Source: Canna indica (Eukaryota > Streptophyta > Magnoliopsida > Zingiberales > Cannaceae). Taken from it: DNA of 64,000 bases. The position numbers were made by a program, and so were the translations under genes. Positions 11,386 to 24,190 of this stretch are shown here, in pieces. The DNA lies in the NCBI GenBank assembly GCA_034359265.1, contig CP136898.1:55107501-55171500 (forward strand), written 5' to 3'. The notes under the pieces are model-generated. The model saw nothing but the letters and a program-made list of their open reading frames with translations, searched no databases and had not been told where the DNA came from. Numbering within the stretch: the stretch's first letter is position 1; each line of letters opens with the position of its first letter.

Positions 11386-13375
11386 TTGGTTCCAAAAGTT
11401 GGAAACTTGGTTTCGAAATTTCGTTACTTGGTTCTGAAAGTTGGGAACTTGGTTCTGAAAGTTGGGAACTTGGTTCCGAAAGTTGAAAACTTGGTTCATA
11501 AAGTTGACTACTTGGTTACGAAAGTTCGTATCTTGGTACCTAAACATGGGAACTTGGTTCTGAAAGTTGGAAACATTGTTCAGAAAATTGGGAATTTTAT
11601 TCGAAAAGATCGAAACATGGTTCCGAAAGTTGGGAAATTTGTTCGAAAAGTTGGGAACTTGGTTCGAAAAGTTGGGAACTTGGTTTCAAAATTTGAGTTC
11701 TTGATTTCAAAAGTCGGGACTTGGTTCCGAAAGTTGAAAACTAGGTTCAGAAAGTTGGCAACTTGATTCAGAAAGTTGGCAACTTGGTTACGAAAGTTTG
11801 TATCTTGGTTCCTAAAGATGGGAACTTGGTTATGAAAGTTGAAATCGTTGTTCGGAAAGTTGGGAATTTTATTTGGAAAGATCGAAACATGGTTCCGAAA
11901 GTTTGGAACTTAGTTACGAAAGTTGAGAACTTTATTCCGAAAGTTGGGAACTTTGCCCCGAAAGTTGGGAACTTTGTTTCGAAAATTTGGATCTTGGTTC
12001 CGAAAGATGGAAACTTGGTTGCTAAAGTTAGAAATTTTGTTCGGATAGTTGAGAATTTGGATCGAAAAGATTGAAACATGGTTTCGAAAGTTGGGAACTT
12101 GGTTCCGAAAGTTGTGAACTTGGTTCCGAAGGTTGGGAACATTTTTCCGAAAGTTGGGAACTTGGTTCCCAAGGTAGGGAATTTTGTTCCGAAAGTGCGG
12201 CAGTTGGTTACGGAAGTTGCGAATTTGGTTCTGAAAGTTGGAAACTTTGTTTGAAAAGTGGGCAATTTGGTTCGGAAATCGAAACATGGTTCTGAAAGTT
12301 CATATCTTGGTTCCGAAAGATGGGAACTTGGTTCTCAAAGTTAGAAATTTTGTTCGAAAAGTTGGGAATTTGGATCAGAAAGATCGAAACATGGTTCTGA
12401 TGGTTGGGAACATTGATCCGAAAGTGGGGAACAAGGTTCCGTAAATTAGGAACTCGGTTCCGAATGTTGGAAACTCAGTTCCGAATGTTGGAAACTCGGT
12501 TCCTAAAGTTAGGAACTCAGTTTCGATATTTTTGATCTTAGTTCCGCAAGATCGGATCTTGGTCCAAAAGTTCGGATCTTGGTTTCGAAAGATGGAAACT
12601 TTGTTTCGAAAGGTGGAAACTTTGTTCTGAGAGTTTGAAATTTTGTTCGGAACCATCGAAACAAGGATCTAAAAGTACGAAACTTGATTCAAATGTTGCA
12701 TACTTGGTTACGAAAGTTGGAAACGTGGTTCCGAATGTTGGAAACTTGTTTTCGAATGTTGCAAACGTGTTTCTGAAAGTTGGAAACATGTTTTCGAAAG
12801 TTGGAAACTTGTTTCTGAAAGCCGGGAACATGGTTATGAATGTTGGGAACAAGATTCGAAAAGTTGGGAACTTGGTTCGAAATGTTCAAAACTTGGTTTC
12901 GAAAGTTAGCATTTTGGTTCCTAAAGTTCCGAACTTGGTTTTGGAAGTTGGGAACTAGGTTCAGAAAGTTTGCAACATAGTTCGAAAAGTTGAGAACTTG
13001 GTTTCGAAAGTTGAGTTCTTGGTTTCGAAAGTCAGGACATTGGTTCCAAAAGTTGGAAACTTGGTTTCGAAATTTCGTTACTTGGTTCCGAAAGTTGAAA
13101 ACTTGGTTTCGAAAGTTGAAAACTTGGTTCATAAAGTTGACTACTTGGTTACGAAAGTTCGTATCTTGGTTCCTAAACATGGGAACTTGGTTCTGAAAGT
13201 TGGAAACATTGTTCAGAAAATTGGGAATTTTATTCGGAAAGATCGAAACATGGTTCCGAAAGTTGGGAAATTTGTTCGAAAAGTTGGGAACTTGGTTCGA
13301 AAAGTTGGGAACTTGGTTCGAAAAGTTGGGAACTTGGTTTCGAAATTTGAGTTCTTGATTTCGAAAGTCGGGACT

Positions 13376-13384
13376 TGGTTAGAA
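13376..13384 (+). other. Internal deletion junction in one HOR unit
   Basis: A GTCGGGACTTGGTT sequence is joined directly to AGAAATTTTGTTCG. In other units these lie about 0.64 kb apart. The resulting unit is 1,038 bp between landmarks. The join is in register with the monomer, consistent with unequal recombination between two monomers of the same unit. Confidence 0.8.
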
Positions 13385-13689
13385 ATTTTGTTCGAAAAGT
13401 TGGGAATTTGGATCAGAAAGATCGAAACATGGTTCTGAAGGTTGGGAACATTGATCCGAAAGTGGGGAACAAGGTTCCGTAAATTAGGAACTCGGTTCTG
13501 AATGTTGGGAACTCGGTTCCGAATGTTGGAAACTCAGTTCCGAATGTTGGAAACTCGGTTCCTAAAGTTAGGAACTCAGTTTCGATATTTTTGATCTTAG
13601 TTCCGCAAGATCGGATGTTGGTCCGAAAGTTCGGATCTTGGTTTCGAAAGATGGAAACTTTGTTTCGAAAGGTGGAAACTTTGTTCTGA

Positions 13690-16600
13690 GAGTTTGAAAT
13701 TTTGTTCGGATCCATCGAAACAAGGATCTGAAAGTACGAAACTTGATTCAAATGTTGCATACTTGGTTACGAAAGTTGGAAACGTGGTTCCGAAAGTTGG
13801 AAACTTGTTTTCGAATGTTGCAAACGTGTTTCTGAAAGTTGGAAACATGTTTTCGAAAGTTGAAAACTTGTTTCTGAAAGCCGGGAACATGGTTATGAAT
13901 GTTGGGAACAAGGTTCGAAAAGTTGGGAACTTGGTTCGAAATGTTCAAAACTTGGTTTCGAAAGTTAGCATTTTGGTTCCTAAAGTTCCGAACTTGGTTT
14001 TGGAAGTTGGGAACTAGGTTCAGAAAGTTGGCAACATAGTTCGAAAAGTTGAGAACTTGGTTTCGAAAGTTGAGTTCTTGGTTTCGAAAGTCAGGACATT
14101 GGTTCCAAAAGTTGGAAACTTGGTTCTGAAAGTTGGGAACTTGGTTCCGAAAGTTGAAAACTTGGTTCCGAAAGTTGAAAACTTGGTTCATAAAGTTGAC
14201 AACTTGGTTACGAAAGTTCGTATCTTGGTTCCTAAACATGGGAACTTGGTTCTGAAAGTTGGAAACATTGTTCAGAAAATTGGGAATTTTATTCGGAAAG
14301 ATCGAAACATGGTTCCGAAAGTTGGGAAATTTGTTCGAAAAGTTGGGAACTTGGTTCGAAAAGTTGGGAACTTGGTTTCGAAATTTGAGTTCTTGATTTC
14401 GAAAGTCGGGACTTGGTTCCGAAAGTTGAAAACTAGGTTAAGAAAGTTGGCAACTTGATTTAGAAAGTTGGCAACTTGATTCAGAAAGTTGGCAACTTGG
14501 TTACGAAAGTTTGTATCTTGGTTCCTAAAGATGAGAACTTGGTTATGAAAGTTGAAAACGTTGTTCGGAAAGTTGGGAATTTTATTTGGAAAGATCGAAA
14601 CATGGTTCCGAAAGTTTGGAACTTAGTTACGAAAGTTGAGAACTTTATTCCGAAAGTTGGGAACTTTGCCCCGAAAGTTGGGAACTTTGTTTCGAAAATT
14701 TGGATCTTGGTTCCGAAAGATGGAAAGTTGGTTGCTAAAGTTAGAAATTTTGTTCGGATAGTTGAGAATTTGGATCGAAAAGATTGAAACATGGTTCTGA
14801 AAGTTGGGAACTTGGTTCCGAAAGTTGTGAACTTGGTTCCGAAAGTTGTGAACTTGGTTCCGAAGGTTGGGAACATTTTTCCGAAAGTTGGGAACTTGGT
14901 TCCCAAGGTAGGGAATTTTGTTCCGAAAGTGCGGAAGTTGGTTACGGAAGTTGCGAATTTGGTTCTGAAAGTTGGAAACTTTGTTTGAAAAGTGGGCAAT
15001 TTGGTTCGGAAATCGAAACATGGTTCTGAAAGTTCATATCTTGGTTCCGAAAGATGGGAACTTGGTTCTCAAAGTTAGAAATTTTGTTCGAAAAGTTGGG
15101 AATTTGGATCAGAAAGATCGAAACATGGTTCTGAAGGTTGGGAACATTGATCCGAAAGTGGGGAACAAGGTTCCGTAAATTAGGAACTCGGTTCCGAATG
15201 TTGGAAACTTAGTTCCGAATGTTGGAAACTCGGTTCCTAAAGTTAGGAACTCAGTTTCGATATTTTTGATCTTAGTTCCGCAAGATTTGATCTTGGTCCG
15301 AAAGTTCGGATCTTGGTTTCGAAAGATGGAAACTTTGTTTCGAAAGGTGGAAACTTTATTCTAAGAGTTTGAAATTTTGTTCGGAACCATCGAAACAAGG
15401 ATCTGAAAGTACGAAACTTGATTCAAATGTTGCATACTTGGTTACGAAAGTTGGAAACGTGGTTCCGAATGTTGGAAACTTGTTTTCGAATGTTGCAAAC
15501 GTGTTTCTGAAAGTTGGAAACATGTTTTCGAAAGTTGGAAACTTGTTTCTGAAAGCCGGGAACATGGTTATGAATGTTGGGAACAAGGTTCGAAAAGTTG
15601 GGAACTTGGTTCGAAATGTTCAAAACTTGGTTTCGAAAGTTAGCATTTTGGTTCCTAAAGTTTCGAACTTGGTTTTGGAAGTTGGGAACTAGGTTCAGAA
15701 AGTTGGCAACATAGTTCGAAAAGTTGAGAACTTGGTTCGAAATGTTCAAAACTTGGTTTCGAAAGTTAGCATTTTGGTTCCTAAAGTTTCGAACTTGGTT
15801 TTGGAAGTTGGGAACTAGGTTCAGAAAGTTGGCAACATAGTTCGAAAAGTTGAGAACTTGGTTTCGAAAGTTGAGTTCTTGGTTTTGAAAGTCAGGACAT
15901 TGGTTCCAAAAGTTGGAAACTTGGTTCTGAAAGTTGGGAACTTGGTTCCGAAAGTTGAAAACTTGATTCCGAAAGTTGAAAACTTGGTTCATAAAGTTGA
16001 CAACTTGGTTACGAAAGTTCGTATCTTGGTTCCTAAACATGGGAACTTGGTTCTGAAAGTTGGAAACATTGTTCAGAAAATTGGGAATTTTATTCGGAAA
16101 GATCGAAACATGGTTCCGAAAGTTGGGAAATTTGTTCGAAAAGTTGGGAACTTGGTTCGAAAAGTTGGGAACTTGGTTTCGAAATTTGAGTTCTTGATTT
16201 CGAAAGTCGGGACTTGGTTCCGAAAGTTGAAAACTAGGTTCAGAAAGTTGGCAACTTGATTCAGAAAGTTGGCAACTTGATTCAGAAAGTTGGCAACTTG
16301 GTTACGAAAGTTTGTATCTTGGTTCCTAAAGATGAGAACATGGTTATGAAAGTTGAAAACGTTGTTCGAAAAGTTGGGAATTTTATTTGGAAAGATCGAA
16401 ACATGGTTCCGAAAGTTTGGAACTTAGTTACGAAAGTTGAGAACTTTATTCCGAAAGTTGGGAACTTTGCCCCGAAAGTTGGGAACTTTGTTTCAAAAAT
16501 TTGGATCTTGGTTCCGAAAGATGGAAACTTGGTTGCTAAAGTTAGAAATTTTGTTCGTATAGTTGAGAATTTGGATCGAAAAGATTGAAACATGGTTCTG

Positions 16601-19600
16601 AAAGTTGGGAACTTGGTTCCGAAAGTTGTGAACTTGGTTCCGAAGGTTGGGAACATTTTTCCGAAAGTTGGGAACTTGGTTCCCAAGGTAGGGAATTTTG
16701 TTCCGAAAGTGCGGAAGTTGGTTACGGAAGTTGCGAATTTGGTTCTGAAAGTTAGAAACTTTGTTTGAAAAGTGGGCAATTTGGTTCGGAAATCGAAACA
16801 TGGTTCTGAAAGTTCATATCTTGGTTCCGAAAGATGGGAACTTGGTTCTCAATGTTAGAAATTTTGTTCGAAAAGTTGGGAATTTGGATCAGAAAGATCG
16901 AAACATGGTTCTGAAGGTTGGGAACATTGATCCGAAAGTGGGGAACAAGGTTCCGTAAATTAGGAACTCGGTTCTGAATGTTGGGAACTCGGTTCCGAAT
17001 GTTGGAAACTCAGTTCCGAATGTTGGAAACTCGGTTCCTAAAGTTAGGAACTCAGTTTCGATATTTTTGATCTTAGTTCCGCAAGATCGGATGTTGGTCC
17101 GAAAGTTCGGATCTTGGTTTCGAAAGATGGAAACTTTGTTTCGAAAGGTGGAAACTTTGTTCTGAGAGTTTGAAATTTTGTTCGGAACCATCGAAACAAG
17201 GATCTGAAAGTACGAAACTTGATTCAAATGTTTCATACTTGGTTACGAAAGTTGGAAACGTGGTTCCGAAAGTTGGAAAATTGTTTTCGAATGTTGCAAA
17301 CGTGTTTCTGAAAGTTGGAAACATGTTTTCGAAAGTTGAAAACTTGTTTCTGAAAGCCGGGAACATGGTTATGAATGTTGGGAACAAGGTTCGAAAAGTT
17401 GGGAACTTGGTTCGAAATGTTCAAAACTTGGTTTCGAAAGTTAGCATTTTGGTTCCTAAAGTTCCGAACTTGGTTTTGGAAGTTGGGAACTAGGTTCAGA
17501 AAGTTGGCAACATAGTTCGAAAAGTTGAGAACTTGGTTTCGAAAGTTGAGTTCTTGGTTTCGAAAGTCAGGACATTGGTTCCAAAAGTTGGAAACTTGGT
17601 TCTGAAAGTTGGGAACTTGGTTCCGAAAGTTGAAAACTTGGTTCCGAAAGTTGAAAACTTGGTTCATAAAGTTGACAACTTGGTTACGAAAGTTCGTATC
17701 TTGGTTCCTAAACATGGGAACTTGGTTCTGAAAGTTGGAAACATTGTTCAGAAAATTGGGAATTTTATTCGGAAAGATCGAAACATGGTTCCGAAAGTTG
17801 GGAAATTTGTTCGAAAAGTTGGGAACTTGGTTCGAAAAGTTGGGAACTTGGTTTCGAAATTTGAGTTCTTGATTTCGAAAGTCGGGACTTGGTTCCGAAA
17901 GTTGAAAACTAGGTTAAGAAAGTTGGCAACTTGATTTAGAAAGTTGGCAACTTGATTCAGAAAGTTGGCAACTTGGTTACAAAAGTTTGTATCTTGGTTC
18001 CTAAAGATGAGAACTTGGTTATGAAAGTTGAAAACGTTGTTCGGAAAGTTGGGAATTTTATTTGGAAAGATCGAAACATGGTTCCGAAAGTTTGGAACTT
18101 AGTTACGAAAGTTGAGAACTTTATTCCGAAAGTTGGGAACTTTGCCCCGAAAGTTGGGAACTTTGTTTCGAAAATTTGGATCTTGGTTCCGAAAGATGGA
18201 AAGTTGGTTGCTAAAGTTAGAAATTTTGTTCGGATAGTTGAGAATTTGGATCGAAAAGATTGAAACATGGTTCTGAAAGTTGGGAACTTGGTTCCGAAAG
18301 TTGTGAACTTGGTTCCGAAGGTTGGGAACATTTTTCCGAAAGTTGGGAACTTGGTTCCCAAGGTAGGGAATTTTGTTCCGAAAGTGCGGAAGTTGGTTAC
18401 GGAAGTTGCGAATTTGGTTCTGAAAGTTGGAAACTTTGTTTGAAAAGTGGGCAATTTGGTTCGGAAATCGAAACATGGTTCTGAAAGTTCATATCTTGGT
18501 TCCGAAAGATGGGAACTTGGTTCTCAAAGTTAGAAATTTTGTTCGAAAAGTTGGGAATTTGGATCAGAAAGATCGAAACATGGTTCTGAAGGTTGGGAAC
18601 ATTGATCCGAAAGTGGGGAACAAGGTTCCGTAAATTAGGAACTCGGTTCCGAATGTTGGAAACTTAGTTCCGAATGTTGGAAACTCGGTTCCTAAAGTTA
18701 GGAACTCAGTTTCGATATTTTTGATCTTAGTTCCGCAAGATTTGATCTTGGTCCGAAAGTTCGGATCTTGGTTTCGAAAGATGGAAACTTTGTTTCGAAA
18801 GGTGGAAACTTTATTCTGAGAGTTTGAAATTTTGTTCGGAACCATCGAAACAAGGATCTGAAAGTACGAAACTTGATTCAAATGTTGCATACTTGGTTAC
18901 GAAAGTTGGAAACGTGGTTCCGAATGTTGGAAACTTGTTTTCGAATGTTGCAAACGTGTTTCTGAAAGTTGGAAACATGTTTTCGAAAGTTGGAAACTTG
19001 TTTCTGAAAGCCGGGAACATGGTTATGAATGTTGGGAACAAGGTTCGAAAAGTTGGGAACTTGGTTCGAAATGTTCAAAACTTGGTTTCGAAAGTTAGCA
19101 TTTTGGTTCCTAAAGTTTCGAACTTGGTTTTGGAAGTTGGGAACTAGGTTCAGAAAGTTGGCAACATAGTTCGAAAAGTTGAGAACTTGGTTTCGAAAGT
19201 TGAGTTCTTGGTTTTGAAAGTCAGGACATTGGTTCCAAAAGTTGGAAACTTGGTTCTGAAAGTTGGGAACTTGGTTCCGAAAGTTGAAAACTTGGTTCCG
19301 AAAGTTGAAAACTTGGTTCATAAAGTTGACAACTTGGTTACGAAAGTTCGTATCTTGGTTCCTAAACATGGGAACTTGGTTCTGAAAGTTGGAAACATTG
19401 TTCAGAAAATTGGGAATTTTATTCGGAAAGATCGAAACATGGTTCCGAAAGTTGGGAAATTTGTTCGAAAAGTTGGGAACTTGGTTCGAAAAGTTGGGAA
19501 CTTGGTTTCGAAATTTGAGTTCTTGATTTCGAAAGTCGGGACTTGGTTCCGAAAGTTGAAAACTAGGTTCAGAAAGTTGGCAACTTGATTCAGAAAGTTG

Positions 19601-22600
19601 GCAACTTGATTCAGAAAGTTGGCAACTTGGTTACGAAAGTTTGTATCTTGGTTCCTAAAGATGAGAACATGGTTATGAAAGTTGAAAACGTTGTTCGAAA
19701 AGTTGGGAATTTTATTTGGAAAGATCGAAACATGGTTCCGAAAGTTTGGAACTTAGTTACGAAAGTTGAGAACTTTATTCCGAAAGTTGGGAACTTTGCC
19801 CCGAAAGTTGGGAACTTTGTTTCAAAAATTTGGATCTTGGTTCCGAAAGATGGAAACTTGGTTGCTAAAGTTAGAAATTTTGTTCGGATAGTTGAGAATT
19901 TGGATCGAAAAGATTGAAACATGGTTCTGAAAGTTGGGAACTTGGTTCCGAAAGTTGTGAACTTGGTTCCGAAGGTTGGGAACATTTTTCCGAAAGTTGG
20001 GAACTTGGTTCCCAAGGTAGGGAATTTTGTTCCGAAAGTGCGGAAGTTGGTTACGGAAGTTGCGAATTTGGTTCTGAAAGTTAGAAACTTTGTTTGAAAA
20101 GTGGGCAATTTGGTTCGGAAATCGAAACATGGTTCTGAAAGTTCATATCTTGGTTCCGAAAGATGGGAACTTGGTTCTCAATGTTAGAAATTTTGTTCGA
20201 AAAGTTGGGAATTTGGATCAGAAAGATCGAAACATGGTTCTGAAGGTTGGGAACATTGATCCGAAAGTGGGGAACAAGGTTCCGTAAATTAGGAACTCGG
20301 TTCTGAATGTTGGGAACTCGGTTCCGAATGTTGGAAACTCAGTTCCGAATGTTGGAAACTCGGTTCCTAAAGTTAGGAACTCAGTTTCGATATTTTTGAT
20401 CTTAGTTCCGCAAGATCGGATGTTGGTCCGAAAGTTCGGATCTTGGTTTCGAAAGATGGAAACTTTGTTTCGAAAGGTGGAAACTTTGTTCTGAGAGTTT
20501 GAAATTTTGTTCGGAACCATCGAAACAAGGATCTGAAAGTACGAAACTTGATTCAAATGTTGCATACTTGGTTACGAAAGTTGGAAACGTGGTTCCGAAA
20601 GTTGGAAAATTGTTTTCGAATGTTGCAAACGTGTTTCTGAAAGTTGGAAACATGTTTTCGAAAGTTGAAAACTTGTTTCTGAAAGCCGGGAACATGGTTA
20701 TGAATGTTGGGAACAAGGTTCGAAAAGTTGGGAACTTGGTTCGAAATGTTCAAAACTTGGTTTCGAAAGTTAGCATTTTGGTTCCTAAAGTTCCGAACTT
20801 GGTTTTGGAAGTTGGGAACTAGGTTCAGAAAGTTGGCAACATAGTTCGAAAAGTTGAGAACTTGGTTTCGAAAGTTGAGTTCTTGGTTTCGAAAGTCAGG
20901 ACATTGGTTCCAAAAGTTGGAAACTTGGTTCTGAAAGTTGGGAACTTGGTTCCGAAAGTTGAAAACTTGGTTCCGAAAGTTGAAAACTTGGTTCATAAAG
21001 TTGACAACTTGGTTACGAAAGTTCGTATCTTGGTTCCTAAACATGGGAACTTGGTTCTGAAAGTTGGAAACATTGTTCAGAAAATTGGGAATTTTATTCG
21101 GAAAGATCGAAACATGGTTCCGAAAGTTGGGAAATTTGTTCGAAAAGTTGGGAACTTGGTTCGAAAAGTTGGGAACTTGGTTTCGAAATTTGAGTTCTTG
21201 ATTTCGAAAGTCGGGACTTGGTTCCGAAAGTTGAAAACTAGGTTAAGAAAGTTGGCAACTTGATTTAGAAAGTTGGCAACTTGATTCAGAAAGTTGGCAA
21301 CTTGGTTACAAAAGTTTGTATCTTGGTTCCTAAAGATGAGAACTTGGTTATGAAAGTTGAAAACGTTGTTCGGAAAGTTGGGAATTTTATTTGGAAAGAT
21401 CGAAACATGGTTCCGAAAGTTTGGAACTTAGTTACGAAAGTTGAGAACTTTATTCCGAAAGTTGGGAACTTTGCCCCGAAAGTTGGGAACTTTGTTTCGA
21501 AAATTTGGATCTTGGTTCCGAAAGATGGAAAGTTGGTTGCTAAAGTTAGAAATTTTGTTCGGATAGTTGAGAATTTGGATCGAAAAGATTGAAACATGGT
21601 TCTGAAAGTTGGGAACTTGGTTCCGAAAGTTGTGAACTTGGTTCCGAAGGTTGGGAACATTTTTCCGAAAGTTGGGAACTTGGTTCCCAAGGTAGGGAAT
21701 TTTGTTCCGAAAGTGCGGAAGTTGGTTACGGAAGTTGCGAATTTGGTTCTGAAAGTTGGAAACTTTGTTTGAAAAGTGGGCAATTTGGTTCGGAAATCGA
21801 AACATGGTTCTGAAAGTTCATATCTTGGTTCCGAAAGATGGGAACTTGGTTCTCAAAGTTAGAAATTTTGTTCGAAAAGTTGGGAATTTGGATCAGAAAG
21901 ATCGAAACATGGTTCTGAAGGTTGGGAACATTGATCCGAAAGTGGGGAACAAGGTTCCGTAAATTAGGAACTCGGTTCCGAATGTTGGAAACTTAGTTCC
22001 GAATGTTGGAAACTCGGTTCCTAAAGTTAGGAACTCAGTTTCGATATTTTTGATCTTAGTTCCGCAAGATTTGATCTTGGTCCGAAAGTTCGGATCTTGG
22101 TTTCGAAAGATGGAAACTTTGTTTCGAAAGGTGGAAACTTTATTCTGAGAGTTTGAAATTTTGTTCGGAACCATCGAAACAAGGATCTGAAAGTACGAAA
22201 CTTGATTCAAATGTTGCATACTTGGTTGCGAAAGTTGGAAACGTGGTTCCGAATGTTGGAAACTTGTTTTCGAATGTTGCAAACGTGTTTCTGAAAGTTG
22301 GAAACATGTTTTCGAAAGTTGGAAACTTGTTTCTGAAAGCCGGGAACATGGTTATGAATGTTGGGAACAAGGTTCGAAAAGTTGGGAACTTGGTTCGAAA
22401 TGTTCAAAACTTGGTTTCGAAAGTTAGCATTTTGGTTCCTAAAGTTTCGAACTTGGTTTTGGAAGTTGGGAACTAGGTTCAGAAAGTTGGCAACATAGTT
22501 CGAAAAGTTGAGAACTTGGTTTCGAAAGTTGAGTTCTTGGTTTTGAAAGTCAGGACATTGGTTCCAAAAGTTGGAAACTTGGTTCTGAAAGTTGGGAACT

Positions 22601-24190
22601 TGGTTCCGAAAGTTGAAAACTTGGTTCCGAAAGTTGAAAACTTGGTTCATAAAGTTGACAACTTGGTTACGAAAGTTCGTATCTTGGTTCCTAAACATGG
22701 GAACTTGGTTCTGAAAGTTGGAAACATTGTTCAGAAAATTGGGAATTTTATTCGGAAAGATCGAAACATGGTTCCGAAAGTTGGGAAATTTGTTCGAAAA
22801 GTTGGGAACTTGGTTCGAAAAGTTGGGAACTTGGTTTTGAAATTTGAGTTCTTGATTTCGAAAGTCGGGACTTGGTTCCGAAAGTTGAAAACTAGGTTCA
22901 GAAAGTTGGCAACTTGATTCAGAAAGTTGGCAACTTGATTCAGAAAGTTGGCAACTTGGTTACAAAAGTTTGTATCTTGGTTCCTAAAGATGAGAACATG
23001 GTTATGAAAGTTGAAAACGTTGTTCGAAAAGTTGGGAATTTTATTTGGAAAGATCGAAACATGGTTCCGAAAGTTTGGAACTTAGTTACGAAAGTTGAGA
23101 ACTTTATTCCGAAAGTTGGGAACTTTGCCCCGAAAGTTGGGAACTCTGTTTCAAAAATTTGGATCTTGGTTCCGAAAGATGGAAACTTGGTTGCTAAAGT
23201 TAGAAATTTTGTTCGGATAGTTGAGAATTTGGATCGAAAAGATTGAAACATGGTTCTGAAAGTTGGGAACTTGGTTCCGAAAGTTGTGAACTTGGTTCCG
23301 AAGGTTGGGAACATTTTTCCGAAAGTTGGGAACTTGGTTCCCAAGGTAGGGAATTTTGTTCCGAAAGTGCGGAAGTTGGTTACGGAAGTTGCGAATTTGG
23401 TTCTGAAAGTTAGAAACTTTGTTTGAAAAGTGGGCAATTTGGTTCGGAAATCGAAACATGGTTCTGAAAGTTCATATCTTGGTTCCGAAAGATGGGAACT
23501 TGGTTCTCAAAGTTAGAAATTTTGTTCGAAAAGTTGAGAATTTGGATCAGAAAGATCGAAACATGGTTCTGAAGGTTGGGAACATTGATCCGAAAGTGGG
23601 GAACAAGGTTCCGTAAATTAGGAACTCGGTTCTGAATGTTGGGAACTCGGTTCCGAATGTTGGAAACTCAGTTCCGAATGTTGGAAACTCGGTTCCTAAA
23701 GTTAGGAACTCAGTTTCGATATTTTTGATCTTAGTTCCGCAAGATCGGATGTTGGTCCGAAAGTTCGGATCTTGGTTTCGAAAGATGGAAACTTTGTTTC
23801 GAAAGGTGGAAACTTTGTTCTGAGAGTTTGAAATTTTGTTCGGAACCATCGAAACAAGGATCTGAAAGTACGAAACTTGATTCAAATGTTGCATACTTGG
23901 TTACGAAAGTTGGAAACGTGGTTCCGAAAGTTGGAAACTTGTTTTCGAATGTTGCAAACGTGTTTCTGAAAGTTGGAAACATGTTTTCGAAAGTTGAAAA
24001 CTTGTTTCTGAAAGCCGGGAACATGGTTATGAATGTTGGGAACAAGGTTCGAAAAGTTGGGAACTTGGTTCGAAATGTTCAAAACTTGGTTTCGAAAGTT
24101 AGCATTTTGGTTCCTAAAGTTCCGAACTTGGTTTTGGAAGTTGGGAACTAGGTTCAGAAAGTTGGCAACATAGTTCGAAAAGTTGAGAAC
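13690..24190 (+). repeat. 3,329-bp super-repeat made of two alternating HOR units, about three copies
   Basis: Within this block neighbouring 1.65-kb units differ but every second unit matches. Landmark spacings alternate 1675, 1654, 1675, 1654 bp, and like-to-like spacings are 3,329 bp (16956 to 20285, 18631 to 21960, 20285 to 23614). Type A units carry GCAAGATTTGATC (about 15284, 18736 and 22065) and a GAGAACATGGTTATG variant. Type B units carry a GGTTAAGAAAG variant followed by TTGATTTAGAAAG (about 14437, 17912 and 21241). The matching copies are almost identical, so the dimer expanded recently. The first copy is longer because of an extra 21-bp monomer near 14830 and the 126-bp duplication at 15611-15862. 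Confidence 0.85.
15611..15862 (+). repeat. 126-bp tandem duplication (six monomers)
   Basis: The sequence starting TCGAAATGTTCAAAACTTGG at 15611 recurs at 15737, an offset of 126 bp or exactly six monomers. The copies appear nearly identical. It is absent from the otherwise matching type A units at about 18.9-19.2 and 22.3-22.5 kb, so it is younger than the 3.3-kb expansion or was lost from those copies. Confidence 0.82.

Noticed and set aside
11690..11730. CENP-B-box-like TTCG...CGGG spacing in the TTTCGAAAGTCGGGAC variant
   Set aside because: The spacing between TTCG and CGGG is too short for the NTTCGNNNNANNCGGGN pattern, and the match is not kept in most monomers.
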